Below, one piece after another: positions 17,165 to 25,776 of a DNA stretch of 64,000 nt; within the stretch, counting starts at the first letter, position 1, and each line of letters opens with the position of its first letter. This DNA is from Bacteroidota bacterium. Lineage in GTDB: Bacteria; Bacteroidota; Bacteroidia; Flavobacteriales; Flavobacteriaceae. Under the pieces are notes generated by a model. The model saw only the letters and a list, made by a program, of their open reading frames with translations, ran no database searches and was not told the origin of the DNA. Position numbers and translations under genes: made by a program. Location of the stretch: NCBI GenBank assembly GCA_023446155.1, contig JAEXIT010000017.1:372001-436000 (forward strand), read 5' to 3'.

Positions 17165-17788
17165 TTAGTATGAAAGTTTGTCTAAGATAAAAAGAATTCT
17201 GTTATCTACAGTATCGCGCGGCACTTCAATCAGGTTATAACCGTATTTTTCGTAGGTTTCTACCAGATGTTCGTGAATTAAAACCGCTTGTTCGTAATTT
17301 TCGTAACGGGCGTCGTCACTGATATAGATGTCTTTCCAGGGTGGAAGGATAAAGATTCGGGTGTAAAGATGATCCCGGCAGGCGGCATCGAAAAAAGCCG
17401 GGTATGAATCACCGATATAATGCATATAGGCCAGTACATCGGGAATACCGCGATCCAGGAAAACAATATCGGCAGCCTCTTGGGTGGCATTTACAAATTG
17501 TTTTTTTCGGCCTTCCAGTAATAATTCGCTAAACAAAAGTGGTTTTTCAAGAAAAAGTTGTTCGATTCCTTGCTTACGGGCTTCCAGGGTTACTTCACGC
17601 GAAATTTCAGGATAACAGGTGTATCCCTTATCCGTAAGCCCATTAATCAGTGTGGTTTTCCCTGATCCAGGTCCGCCAATTATAACGATGATTTCCTTAT
17701 CCACTTTTTGAAAATAAGGCGCAAATTTACATTTTTTTGTGGAAAGAATAGAAATAGTTTCTAAATTTATGATTTCGGGCGGCTTCAA
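17165..17788 (-). CDS. NadR/Ttd14-like AAA ATPase (AAA_28)
   Basis: The P-loop protein has IIVIIGGPGSGKTTLI (Walker A), then YPEISREVTLEARKQG, and IVFLDRGIPDVLAYM as the Walker B-like strand, the pattern of the small AAA_28 nucleotide kinase-like family. Its physiological role is not known. The 207-residue frame begins at ATG 17788. A GTG at 17704 (residue 29, GTG GAT AAG) would start immediately before the first strand and give 179 residues. A TAnnTTTG box (TAAATTTG, 17729-17722) lies inside the extra N-terminus, which favours the later start. The family N-terminus supports the same choice. Confidence 0.82.
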   Translation of the reverse strand: MKPPEIINLETISILSTKKCKFAPYFQKVDKEIIVIIGGPGSGKTTLINGLTDKGYTCYPEISREVTLEARKQGIEQLFLEKPLLFSELLLEGRKKQFVNATQEAADIVFLDRGIPDVLAYMHYIGDSYPAFFDAACRDHLYTRIFILPPWKDIYISDDARYENYEQAVLIHEHLVETYEKYGYNLIEVPRDTVDNRILFILDKLSY

Positions 17789-17804
17789 ATTATAGTAGCA
17801 GACC

Positions 17805-17834
17805 TTGATTATTCATAACTCTACCGTATATTTG
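17805..17834 (+). promoter_or_regulatory. Promoter of the DUF493-DUF4290-murA unit
   Basis: TTG (17805-17807), 19 bases, TATATTTG (17827-17834). The expected start (about 17841) leaves only a few bases before ATG 17846. Confidence 0.65.
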
Positions 17835-17845
17835 CTTTTATTTTT

Positions 17846-18136
17846 ATGAAGATGGATAAAAAAACCGAGGAATTTTACCACAGACTTAAAGAAGAGTTAA
17901 CCAACTCGACACTATGGCCTTCCGAATATTTGTTTAAGTTTATCGTGCCAACCGATGCCGAAAAAGTAGCCACTATAGAAAAATCGTTCGACAGTATGGG
18001 TGCTGTGATCCAGACCAACCATTCGAAAACCGGAAAATACACCAGCGTTTCGGTAAACGTAACGATGCCAAGTGCGCAAAGTGTGGTCGATAAATACTTA
18101 GAACTGACAGCAATCGAAGGCATTATTTCGTTATAA
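17846..18136 (+). CDS. DUF493 family protein (YbeD-like)
   Basis: The 96-residue protein matches the DUF493 fold throughout, with WPSEYLFKFIVPTDAEKV near the N-terminus and SVNVTMPSAQSVVDKYLEL near the C-terminus, a ferredoxin-like regulatory-domain layout. Function is unknown. In E. coli ybeD lies near lipoate genes, which is not the case here. A second ATG at 17852 gives MDKKTEEF and a more normal leader from the promoter, so it may be the true start. It leads a three-gene run with DUF4290 and murA. Confidence 0.9.
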   Translation: MKMDKKTEEFYHRLKEELTNSTLWPSEYLFKFIVPTDAEKVATIEKSFDSMGAVIQTNHSKTGKYTSVSVNVTMPSAQSVVDKYLELTAIEGIISL

Positions 18137-18148
18137 AGACAAGGAATT

Positions 18149-18871
18149 ATGAGATACAATCCAGAAGAGGCAATACATTTTCTTGAATACAATGCCGAGA
18201 GGCCTCATTTGATTATTCCGGAATACGGACGTCATTTGCAAAAACTCATCGATCAGGCTACTGCTATTGAAGATCGCGACGAGCGCAATAAGGCCGCCAA
18301 ATACATTATTTCGGTAATGGGAAGTTTAAACCCCCATTTACGGGATGTACCCGATTTTCAGCACAAGCTGTGGGATCAGTTGTTTATTATGTCCGATTTT
18401 AAATTGGAAGCCGATTCACCGTATCCGATTCCAAATAAAGAAGTATTGAACCAGAAACCGGACAAATTGGCCTATCCGCAAAATTTTCCGAAATACCGTT
18501 TTTATGGGAACAATATCAAATACATGATCGACGTGGCCAATAATTGGGAAGATGGTGAATTGAAAAGTGCCTTGATCATGGTTATTGCCAACCATATGAA
18601 AAAATCCTATCTGAGCTGGAATAAAGATACGGTAAAGGATGAAGTGATATTTGAACACCTGCTCGAATTGTCGGGAGGGCAAATCAACCTGCTTAAAACG
18701 GATGAGGAATTGTCCAATACGACCGATCTGATGCGGGTTAATAAAAAACAATCCAATAAAACACAGTTTGGAAGTAAGTCGAATAATAATAATAACAACA
18801 ACAATAACAAAAAGAATTATTCGAATCAGAAAAACAATAATAACAACAAAAACAATAACCGAAAAGCTTAA
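18149..18871 (+). CDS. DUF4290 protein with asparagine-rich tail
   Basis: The 240-residue protein is of the Bacteroidota-specific DUF4290 family, with NPEEAIHFLEYNAERPHLII at the start and VMGSLNPHLRDVPDFQHKLW in the middle. It is helical and cytosolic, with no known activity. The last 35 residues are almost only Asn, Lys and Ser, from a run of AAT/AAC codons at about 18780-18860, a disordered tail that may vary in length between strains. It lies 12 bases after DUF493 and 14 bases before murA. The conserved position in front of murA suggests a link with cell-wall synthesis, but that is inference. Confidence 0.9.
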   Translation: MRYNPEEAIHFLEYNAERPHLIIPEYGRHLQKLIDQATAIEDRDERNKAAKYIISVMGSLNPHLRDVPDFQHKLWDQLFIMSDFKLEADSPYPIPNKEVLNQKPDKLAYPQNFPKYRFYGNNIKYMIDVANNWEDGELKSALIMVIANHMKKSYLSWNKDTVKDEVIFEHLLELSGGQINLLKTDEELSNTTDLMRVNKKQSNKTQFGSKSNNNNNNNNNKKNYSNQKNNNNNKNNNRKA

Positions 18872-18885
18872 TTTTCTTTCGAAAC

Positions 18886-20193
18886 ATGGGAACATTTAAA
18901 ATAGAAGGGGGAATCAAATTAAAAGGAGAAATCACCCCTCAGGGAGCCAAGAATGAGGCTTTGCAAATATTGTGTGCAGTATTGCTAACGCCGGAAAAAG
19001 TGACTATTTCGAATATTCCCGATATCATTGATGTAAATAAATTGATCACCCTTTTAGGGAATCTGGGAGTGAAGATCCAGAAAATCGGATCGAATGCCTA
19101 TACGTTTCAGGCGGATGAAGTGAATCTGAATTATCTGGAATCCATCGATTTTAAAGACGAAGGAAGAGCCTTACGCGGTTCCATTATGATTGTTGGACCG
19201 TTATTGGCGCGTTTCGGAAAAGGATATATTCCAAAACCCGGAGGGGACAAAATAGGACGTCGTCGTTTGGATACGCACTTCGAAGGATTTATCAATTTAG
19301 GCGCAAAATTCCGCTATAATAAAGAAGACTATTTCTACGGTGTGGAAGCCGACAAGCTAAAAGGTACTTATATGCTTTTAGATGAAGCTTCTGTAACCGG
19401 AACAGCCAATATCGTAATGGCGGCTGTTTTGGCCGAAGGAAAAACAACCATATATAACGCAGCGTGTGAGCCGTATTTACAACAATTGTGTAAAATGCTA
19501 AACGCGATGGGCGCTAAAATTACCGGAGTAGGTTCCAACCTGTTGGAAATCGAAGGAGTAGAGCGTTTGGGGGGATGCGAGCACCGAATCCTTCCGGATA
19601 TGATCGAAATCGGTTCGTGGATTGGTCTGGCAGCGATGACACAAAGTGAAATCACTATTAAAGATGTTAGCTGGGATAATTTAGGTGTTATTCCAAATAC
19701 GTTCCGTAAATTGGGAATTACTTTAGAAAGAAAAGGAGACGATATTTATATTCCGGCACATGTGGATGGATATGAAATCAAAACCGATATCGACGGATCG
19801 ATTCTTACAATTGCCGATGCACCATGGCCGGGATTTACGCCCGATTTGCTAAGTATCGTTTTGGTGGTGGCAACACAGGCCAAAGGGGAAGTGCTGATTC
19901 ACCAGAAAATGTTCGAAAGCCGTTTGTTCTTCGTGGACAAATTGATCGATATGGGAGCTAAAATCATCCTTTGTGATCCGCATAGAGCAACCATTATCGG
20001 ACACAACTTTAAATCGCAGTTAAAAGCAACGACTATGTCTTCGCCAGATATCCGTGCCGGTATTTCGTTACTAATCGCGGCTTTATCAGCTAAAGGAAGC
20101 AGTATCATCCAGAATATCGAGCAAATCGATCGCGGATACGAAAAAATTGACGAAAGATTACGCGCCATCGGAGCAAATATCGTTCGCGTATAA
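18886..20193 (+). CDS. murA: UDP-N-acetylglucosamine 1-carboxyvinyltransferase (MurA), Asp form
   Basis: The 435-residue enzyme adds enolpyruvate to UDP-GlcNAc, the first committed step of peptidoglycan synthesis. It has the KNEALQIL start (with the catalytic Lys of the KN motif), the RGSIMIVGPLLARFG strand and the AACEPYLQQLCKML segment. The catalytic loop reads PKPGGDKIGRRRLDTH. The usual PGGC cysteine (Cys115 in E. coli) is Asp121 here, codon GAC at 19246-19248. Naturally Asp-bearing MurA enzymes are active but insensitive to fosfomycin. It is the last gene of the DUF493 unit and is followed by a terminator. Confidence 0.97.
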   Translation: MGTFKIEGGIKLKGEITPQGAKNEALQILCAVLLTPEKVTISNIPDIIDVNKLITLLGNLGVKIQKIGSNAYTFQADEVNLNYLESIDFKDEGRALRGSIMIVGPLLARFGKGYIPKPGGDKIGRRRLDTHFEGFINLGAKFRYNKEDYFYGVEADKLKGTYMLLDEASVTGTANIVMAAVLAEGKTTIYNAACEPYLQQLCKMLNAMGAKITGVGSNLLEIEGVERLGGCEHRILPDMIEIGSWIGLAAMTQSEITIKDVSWDNLGVIPNTFRKLGITLERKGDDIYIPAHVDGYEIKTDIDGSILTIADAPWPGFTPDLLSIVLVVATQAKGEVLIHQKMFESRLFFVDKLIDMGAKIILCDPHRATIIGHNFKSQLKATTMSSPDIRAGISLLIAALSAKGSSIIQNIEQIDRGYEKIDERLRAIGANIVRV

Positions 20194-20213
20194 TACAATA
20201 AAAACACTATAGC

Positions 20214-20249
20214 AAAAGAGCTGAATCCAAATGGGATTTGGCTCTTTTT
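20214..20249 (+). terminator. Terminator of murA
   Basis: The outer stem AAAAGAGC/GCTCTTTT and the inner AATCC/GGATT form a hairpin ending in T's. It finishes 11 bases before the next ATG. Confidence 0.65.
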
Positions 20250-20259
20250 CTTTTGGAAT

Positions 20260-21033
20260 ATGGAAACGATCACAATACTATTACTTTGTCTCGCTGCATT
20301 TGTTGCGGGGTTTGTAGATGCCATAGTTGGCGGCGGCGGATTGATACAAACACCGGCCGCTTTGATATTATTACCGAATTATGCGGTGTCGTCGGTAATA
20401 GGCTCGCTCAAGATACCGGCCTTTTGCGGAACGTCTTCGGCGGCCTATCAATATATTAAAAAGGTAACCGTTAAATGGCGACTACTATTACTGATGGCTG
20501 TTTTGGCCTTTGTGTCGGCTTTTGCCGGATCGCAAGTGCTTACGATGGTGAGTAACGATTTTATGAAACCCTTACTGTTGGTGATTCTGATTGCATTGGC
20601 GATGTATACATTTCTAAAAAAAGACTTTGGTCAACGGAAGGAACAGGCGGAAATTCGTCCTCGGACCATTGTAATCCGGGCCGCTATTATTAGCTGTATT
20701 GTTGGGTTTTATGATGGTTTTATCGGTCCCGGAACCGGAAGTTTTTTTGTAGTGGGTTTTATTTCCCTGCTGGGAATGGATTTTTTACAGGCATCGACCA
20801 ATGCTAAACTGGTCAATTTGGCGACGAATTTCGGATCGATATGTTTGTTTTTATTAAAAGGCAAAATTATCTGGATGATTGCCTTGCCGATGGCGGTCAG
20901 TAACGCTTTAGGCGGATGGGTTGGCGCCCGATTGGCACTGAATAAAGGAAACGGTTTTATCCGAATCTTCTTTTTGGTAGTGGTTGTTGGAACACTAATC
21001 CGCTTTGCGTATGATATCTTTCTAAAAAAATAA
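20260..21033 (+). CDS. TauE/SafE (TSUP) family transporter, YfcA-like
   Basis: The 257-residue inner-membrane protein shows the two TSUP half-signatures, VAGFVDAIVGGGGLIQTP near the N-terminus and GFYDGFIGPGTGSFFVVGF in the middle, with about eight membrane segments. It belongs to the YfcA-like branch, a different subgroup from the protein at 9841-10575. The transported anion is unknown. It lies directly after the murA terminator and ends in a bidirectional hairpin. Confidence 0.92.
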   Translation: METITILLLCLAAFVAGFVDAIVGGGGLIQTPAALILLPNYAVSSVIGSLKIPAFCGTSSAAYQYIKKVTVKWRLLLLMAVLAFVSAFAGSQVLTMVSNDFMKPLLLVILIALAMYTFLKKDFGQRKEQAEIRPRTIVIRAAIISCIVGFYDGFIGPGTGSFFVVGFISLLGMDFLQASTNAKLVNLATNFGSICLFLLKGKIIWMIALPMAVSNALGGWVGARLALNKGNGFIRIFFLVVVVGTLIRFAYDIFLKK

Positions 21034-21065
21034 AACCTGTCCGTTTTTACATCCAAACAGGTTTT
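21032..21065. terminator. Bidirectional terminator between convergent genes
   Basis: A 9-bp stem AAAACCTGT/ACAGGTTTT around a 16-base loop, with A and T runs on both sides, serves both the TauE/SafE gene and the converging DUF5686 gene. Confidence 0.65.
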
Positions 21066-21076
21066 AAATACGATTG

Positions 21077-23560
21077 TTATTCGATTATATTGAGAATTTT
21101 CAAACCAAAAACAACCCCATCGGTTTGGAAACCATTCTGATACGAGCGTACATAATCCACGCGGAACATACGGAATTTGCCCCATCCGATATTATCAAAA
21201 CCGGCCGTAAACTCCTGATACGGCTTGGTATTCGGAACATTGATCTGGTGAAATCCAACAACCAGATTCCATTGTAGTTTGTTTAGCAATGGGATTTTAT
21301 TCATAATATAGCCTTTAAAGTCGTGTTCGATATGCGTTTCTAAATACGCATCGTTCGTGCTATTCGAATAATATGGTAACAAGTTGAATACGTTTAGATA
21401 GCGATCACTGGTTCCGATATGCGTCTGGTTTCCGTTAAAATGTTTATAGTCGACAAACGAAATATTGTCGGCATTAAAAAATTTACCGGCTTTAAATCGG
21501 ATACCCAAATCCCCTTTATTTCCCAATCGGGTATTGTAATCGAGAGCACCGGAAACAAGGTCATAATTATAATTGTCGGAACTTCCGGCGAAGGCCTTTT
21601 CATACGACAGTGATAGTGTTGGGTATTTTTCGTTCGGGATATTTAGTTTTCGATCCGGTCTGGAGATATATTTCTGGCCAAATCGGATTCGGGTGGTAAT
21701 ACCGGCTTTTACAAGATTGTGTTTTTCCAACGCTGCGATGGTATGGTCCTCCGGAAGTAACGGATTGTTCGATGTATACGGTTTGTCGCGTTTAAAAATG
21801 ACATAATCCGTATTGTTGAATAGCGGTTTTCGGGCGGAATATTCCAATTTACCGTTCAAGGTAATACCATTGACAACCTCTTGTCCGTAATTGATACTGA
21901 TAAACTCCTTGTTGTAGAATTTTGCAAAGTTATTTTTAAAGAATAGGGTCGTCACCGAATTTAGAATATTGCTAATCGGCTGTGCGGTGTTAAATTGTTG
22001 AATGCTGCTTCCTCCGGAGATATTCAACGTCGCATTGTTGATGGCATTAAAACGGTGGTAAATAGTACCGACAACACGCAGGCGATTTTCGGCAAAACCA
22101 TAATTCAGTTTACTGCTAATCGTGGTAGCGCTACCTTTTTCGTCATTCCAGGTACGGAACGAAACACCGGAATTCAGATTCCAACCTTGTACGGTATTAA
22201 AATTGACAGAAGTCGGATCGATGATGCCGTCGTAGCTAAAAATTTGCTTTTTAAACGAATTGCGATGTGTATAACCAAAAAGAATATCTGTCAAACTGAA
22301 TTTGTTCTTTTTGGCATCGATGGAATCCAGGTATACCCGGGAAGTTCTCAGGGTTTGGATGCTGTCTTTTTTATGATAATCGGTTACTTCCTCTTCGGTT
22401 AGCGGAACCGGTCGGAATGCATCCCAATACGTATTGTCTTTTTTATTGGCTTCTTTTTGAATCGTAACAATCTCGTTTCGGAAGGTTTTCTTTTCAAAAC
22501 GATCCCGGAAAACATAATTATTAAAAACATGGGTAAATTTTCCGGTAAACGTAATGCCGAAAATACCCGCTATAAAGTCCATTGTCTGGATGTTTTTAGC
22601 CCAGATTCCGGTTCCGGTATTATAGGTGAAATTCTGAGTCAGTTTCATGGTTTCCATGACTGGTTCCTGCATACGATAGCCTTTTATGTCCAGATCAACG
22701 GCATAAATTGCCCAGGTGTCTTCTACAATATAGATATACCCTTCGAAAACGGGTTCTTTGTCGCGTTTAGGGGTGACCTTGATTTTGTTGATCAAATGGT
22801 TATAATTGTCGAAAAACGTACCTTCCAACGTATACTTATAATAATTGAAGGCATTATTCGCGATAGGTGATACCATATTGATTCCGAAATTGACATAATT
22901 CTCGTAAAAATCGTAATGCGTACCACGAGCGGTATTGTAGCTAAAACCGTTATCGTTTCCGCTCACTTTGGAAGCAATAATTTCTTCGCGAAGGTTATTC
23001 GGTTTTTCAAATGCGATTTTCGAAACGGTTTCCGATAAATAGATGATGCCCTTACCAGTCGAATCGATCGTACCGTTCATATCGCCAATTTCCTGCCCCA
23101 ATATTTTTTTGGGCATATCCTTTACGCGGAAAATTCCACGGGAATAGAAATCGGCTTCAAATTTATCCGATTTGGCCATATTCTTTTTCCTACTGGCGAT
23201 GGCACTACGAATAATGGCATTAGCCGGATTTTCTTTGTTATTGATGACCACCTCATTCAGCGTGAAATTTTCATCAGCAAGCGTCACATCTTCTATTATA
23301 TAAGGTAGACGATTGACGGTAACGGTTACTTTTTTGGTTTTAAAACCCAGGCATTGGTAAATAAGGGTGTAGGTTCCCTGGTCTTTTATGCTGATTTCGT
23401 AAAAACCATTGTCGTTGGTTGAGGTACCGTTATAGGTGTTCTCAATCAGTACGCTGGCATAGGGTAGTGCTTGTCCCGAGCTGGTAACCACTTTTCCACG
23501 GATTTGTGCCATGGAAAGGAATGTGCATAAAAGCGTAAGTAGCGTAATTGTTTTTTTCAT
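21077..23560 (-). CDS. DUF5686 outer-membrane protein with carboxypeptidase-regulatory domain
   Basis: The 827-residue product has a signal peptide ending near SMAQ. A carboxypeptidase-regulatory-like sandwich follows (about 21-105, with LPYASVLIENTYNGTSTNDN). The DUF5686 region comes next, including NPANAIIRSAIASRKKN and the conserved helix before a large C-terminal beta-barrel that ends with FGLKILNIIE. The family is widespread in Bacteroidota outer membranes and poorly characterised. The carboxypeptidase-regulatory domain is the same type seen in TonB receptors, but there is no plug. It is transcribed alone or with aroQ upstream (65-base gap). Confidence 0.9.
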   Translation of the reverse strand: MKKTITLLTLLCTFLSMAQIRGKVVTSSGQALPYASVLIENTYNGTSTNDNGFYEISIKDQGTYTLIYQCLGFKTKKVTVTVNRLPYIIEDVTLADENFTLNEVVINNKENPANAIIRSAIASRKKNMAKSDKFEADFYSRGIFRVKDMPKKILGQEIGDMNGTIDSTGKGIIYLSETVSKIAFEKPNNLREEIIASKVSGNDNGFSYNTARGTHYDFYENYVNFGINMVSPIANNAFNYYKYTLEGTFFDNYNHLINKIKVTPKRDKEPVFEGYIYIVEDTWAIYAVDLDIKGYRMQEPVMETMKLTQNFTYNTGTGIWAKNIQTMDFIAGIFGITFTGKFTHVFNNYVFRDRFEKKTFRNEIVTIQKEANKKDNTYWDAFRPVPLTEEEVTDYHKKDSIQTLRTSRVYLDSIDAKKNKFSLTDILFGYTHRNSFKKQIFSYDGIIDPTSVNFNTVQGWNLNSGVSFRTWNDEKGSATTISSKLNYGFAENRLRVVGTIYHRFNAINNATLNISGGSSIQQFNTAQPISNILNSVTTLFFKNNFAKFYNKEFISINYGQEVVNGITLNGKLEYSARKPLFNNTDYVIFKRDKPYTSNNPLLPEDHTIAALEKHNLVKAGITTRIRFGQKYISRPDRKLNIPNEKYPTLSLSYEKAFAGSSDNYNYDLVSGALDYNTRLGNKGDLGIRFKAGKFFNADNISFVDYKHFNGNQTHIGTSDRYLNVFNLLPYYSNSTNDAYLETHIEHDFKGYIMNKIPLLNKLQWNLVVGFHQINVPNTKPYQEFTAGFDNIGWGKFRMFRVDYVRSYQNGFQTDGVVFGLKILNIIE

Positions 23561-23625
23561 CTGATTTGGAAATTAAGGCGTTCATTATTCTAATGACGCT
23601 TTAAAAATCAAAAAGGTTGCATGGT

Positions 23626-24039
23626 CTATAAAAAAGATTGCAACGCCAGATCATAACTCTGTAAACCGAAACCGATAATCACCCCTTTGGCATTCGGTGA
23701 AATATAGGATTGGTGGCGAAAAGACTCCCTGGAAAAAGTATTTGAGATATGCACCTCGATAACCGGAGTAGTTATGGCTTTAATGGCATCGCCAATACCA
23801 ATGGAAGTATGCGTATAGGCGCCGGCATTCAGAATGATACCGTCAAAATCGAATCCTTTTTCCTGGATTTTAGAAATCAACTCGCCCTCGATATTACTCT
23901 GGTAATATTCCAAATGGATTGCGGGAAAGCGGTTTTGCAGGATTTTAAAATACTCCTCAAAAGTTTGGAAACCGTAGATTTCGGGTTCGCGTTTTCCTAG
24001 TAGGTTTAGATTCGGGCCATTAATTATGATGAGTTTCAT
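23626..24039 (-). CDS. aroQ: 3-dehydroquinate dehydratase, type II
   Basis: The 137-residue enzyme of the shikimate pathway begins with the family start MKLIIINGPNLNLLGKREP. The active-site tyrosine follows in EIYGFQTFEEY, then NAGAYTHTSIGIGDAI and the substrate-binding EVHISNTFSRESFRHQS. It forms dodecamers in known cases. The frame is open upstream to 24123, but the added 28 residues do not belong to the family, so ATG 24039 is chosen. It lies downstream of the barrel gene at 24153 but is separated from it by a terminator. Confidence 0.96.
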   Translation of the reverse strand: MKLIIINGPNLNLLGKREPEIYGFQTFEEYFKILQNRFPAIHLEYYQSNIEGELISKIQEKGFDFDGIILNAGAYTHTSIGIGDAIKAITTPVIEVHISNTFSRESFRHQSYISPNAKGVIIGFGLQSYDLALQSFL

Positions 24040-24080
24040 GAATGCTTTTTTTGTAAAAATAACTAAAAAAGAGATTGTGC

Positions 24081-24097
24081 TACACCTGACAGGTGTA
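24081..24097. repeat. Short palindrome related to the 33-bp element, copy B
   Basis: TACACCT and AGGTGTA flank GAC. This equals the outer stem of the copy at 50426-50458 with the T-rich middle and one inner arm deleted. Confidence 0.4.
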
Positions 24098-24102
24098 ATA
24101 AA

Positions 24103-24130
24103 AAAGGGATTGTCCGAAAACAATCCCTTT
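24103..24130 (-). terminator. Terminator of the beta-barrel gene at 24153
   Basis: An 11-bp perfect stem AAAGGGATTGT/ACAATCCCTTT with a 6-base loop lies 22 bases past the stop and is followed by T's on the minus strand. Confidence 0.75.
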
Positions 24131-24152
24131 ACTAACTAACCTATGAGAGCGG

Positions 24153-24707
24153 TTAAAACATATAGCCTAACGAAAACTGTATGTTCGAGTTTTTGACATC
24201 CGCATCTTTTGAGACTTCGGTAAGTCCCAGAGCATATCGTCCCTGTATAAAAATACTGTTGGTTATTTTGTAACTCAAACCACCGGCAAGGGCAAAATCG
24301 AACGATTTAGAATCATTTGAACTCACTTTATTGCGTTCGCTTACCAGGAAGGAAGCTTGCGGACCTAGTTCCAGACTAAGTTTGTTTGAAGTCAGATAGA
24401 ATTTGGCCAGTACCGGAATAGAGATATAGCCCAATTCATTTTTAATCTGGTCACCTAATCCTTCCAGTTTGGCACCCTGAGTAGAGTATAAAAGCTCCGG
24501 TTGGATGGAAAGGTTTTCTAGTAATTTAATCTCCGAAACAATTCCGGCATGATAACTGGTTATGGTTTTAAAGTCATAACCTTCGACATTACCACCGGTA
24601 AAATTGGCAAAATTCACTCCGGCTTTTACTCCAAATTGGATCATTTGGGCATAAAAAGGAGTACAAAATAAGGTGAATACTACTAAAAAAAACAGGTTTT
24701 TTTTCAT
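24153..24707 (-). CDS. Small PorT-like outer-membrane beta-barrel protein
   Basis: The 184-residue product has a signal peptide cleaved after PFYAQ (about residue 20). Eight or so amphipathic strands follow, starting with IQFGVKAGVNFANFTGG and ending in IQFSLGYMF, the layout of the outer membrane beta-barrel family (OMP_b-brl_2). No enzymatic motif is visible. It resembles the protein at 25777-26364, with the same VKAGVNFA/IKGGANFS and SIQPELLYSTQG/SIQPEVLYSQQG segments, so the two are paralogues flanking a third barrel gene. Confidence 0.9.
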   Translation of the reverse strand: MKKNLFFLVVFTLFCTPFYAQMIQFGVKAGVNFANFTGGNVEGYDFKTITSYHAGIVSEIKLLENLSIQPELLYSTQGAKLEGLGDQIKNELGYISIPVLAKFYLTSNKLSLELGPQASFLVSERNKVSSNDSKSFDFALAGGLSYKITNSIFIQGRYALGLTEVSKDADVKNSNIQFSLGYMF

Positions 24708-24843
24708 AAAAACAGATTTTAAGGATTTTTTAATATTCTTGTAAGATATTGTTGATCAAATATATAACGTTTTTTTGTGAAAAATAGTATTAAAATTGTT
24801 TTTCTTTTAGACAAATGTCGTGATCAACGAATAGATTTTTTTA

Positions 24844-24851
24844 TACATTTG
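24844..24851 (+). promoter_or_regulatory. -7 promoter box of the abundant barrel gene
   Basis: TACATTTG lies 30 bases before ATG 24881. No clear TTG occurs at the usual distance upstream. Confidence 0.45.
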
Positions 24852-24880
24852 CCTCGTTAATTTTAATAAACAAAACAATC

Positions 24881-25471
24881 ATGAAAAAGATTATTTTAAC
24901 AGTAGCAGCAGTATTCGCTTTCGGATTCGCTAACGCTCAGGAAGAAGCTAAAGGTGAAGGTTTCTCTAAAGGAGATGTTTTCATTTCTGGATCAGTAGGT
25001 TTTTCTTCAAATGACAACAAAGCAACTGGAGTTAAAACTGATATGTTCAATGTAACTCCAAGAGCTGCATATTTCGTAACTGAGAACATTGCTGTAGGTT
25101 TATCTTTAGGATTTGCTCAAACTAAAGAAGCTGATGACAAAGCAACAGAATTCAAAGTTGGTGCATTTGGAAGATACTACTTCACTCCAGCTTCTAAATT
25201 CTCTGTTTTCGGACAATTAGGATTTGATTATTTCAACAACAAAGTTGAAACGTCTACTCCTCTTGGATCAGTTGAGGCTAAATCTAACGGATTTGACGTA
25301 GCTGTAGCACCAGGTGTTAGCTATTTCGTATCTAAAAACTTCGCTTTAGAAGCTACTTTCGGAAGATTAGGTTACAGAACTTCTAAACCAGACGGTGGAG
25401 AAGCTACTAACAATTTCGGTTTAAACGTAGATTTATCTAACATCAACTTAGGTTTAGTATACAAATTCTAA
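24881..25471 (+). CDS. Highly expressed outer-membrane beta-barrel protein
   Basis: The 196-residue product has a signal peptide ending in GFANAQ (about residue 20) and an eight-strand OmpA/OmpW-like barrel closing with INLGLVYKF. The codons used are strikingly uniform (GCT/GCA, AAA, TTA, AAC, GGA), unlike the neighbours, which marks a protein made in large amounts, probably a major outer-membrane protein. No ligand can be inferred. The gene is flanked by its own promoter box and a strong terminator, so it is monocistronic. Confidence 0.9.
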   Translation: MKKIILTVAAVFAFGFANAQEEAKGEGFSKGDVFISGSVGFSSNDNKATGVKTDMFNVTPRAAYFVTENIAVGLSLGFAQTKEADDKATEFKVGAFGRYYFTPASKFSVFGQLGFDYFNNKVETSTPLGSVEAKSNGFDVAVAPGVSYFVSKNFALEATFGRLGYRTSKPDGGEATNNFGLNVDLSNINLGLVYKF

Positions 25472-25495
25472 TCTGATTTAGATCTTATAAAAGAG

Positions 25496-25520
25496 AACCT
25501 CCCATTGGGAGGTTTTTTTT
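25496..25520 (+). terminator. Terminator of the abundant barrel gene
   Basis: The stem AACCTCCC/GGGAGGTT around ATT is followed by eight T's, 24 bases past the stop. Confidence 0.85.
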
Positions 25521-25737
25521 ATTTATGCTCTAAGGTGTCGATAAAGAAATACGTTGTTTTTGTTTGAAAAGCCGAATATGATTGGTCGTAATTTTATTGT
25601 TAAAATAAAAAAGACATAGTACTACTTTTCTTGTTTATGAGAAGGTGTTTTATTTGTAATTACTATATTGTATAAAATAATTGTTTGATTGATCAATCCG
25701 GAGAATTAAAAAGTATCAAGCGTACCATTGAGTAATA
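25521..25737. other. AT-rich intergenic spacer, no gene seen
   Basis: This is the centre of a 305-base gap between two barrel genes, bounded by terminators at both ends. I see no open frame with family resemblance and no stable structure apart from a small GATTGATCAATC palindrome near 25688. Confidence 0.55.
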
Positions 25738-25766
25738 AAAAACGCCTCTCATTTGAGAGGCGTTTT
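25738..25766 (-). terminator. Terminator of the beta-barrel gene at 25777
   Basis: The stem AACGCCTCTC with its complement, loop ATTT and A/T flanks lie 10 bases past the stop on the minus strand. Confidence 0.8.
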
Positions 25767-25776
25767 TAGTTTTATT

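Noticed and set aside
18738..18935. Minus-strand frames across the Asn-repeat region
   Set aside because: They arise from the complementary AAT/AAC repeat of the DUF4290 tail and encode only low-complexity sequence.
23626..24123. Extended aroQ with 28 extra N-terminal residues
   Set aside because: The family start MKLIIINGPNLNLLG begins at ATG 24039; the extension has no family match.
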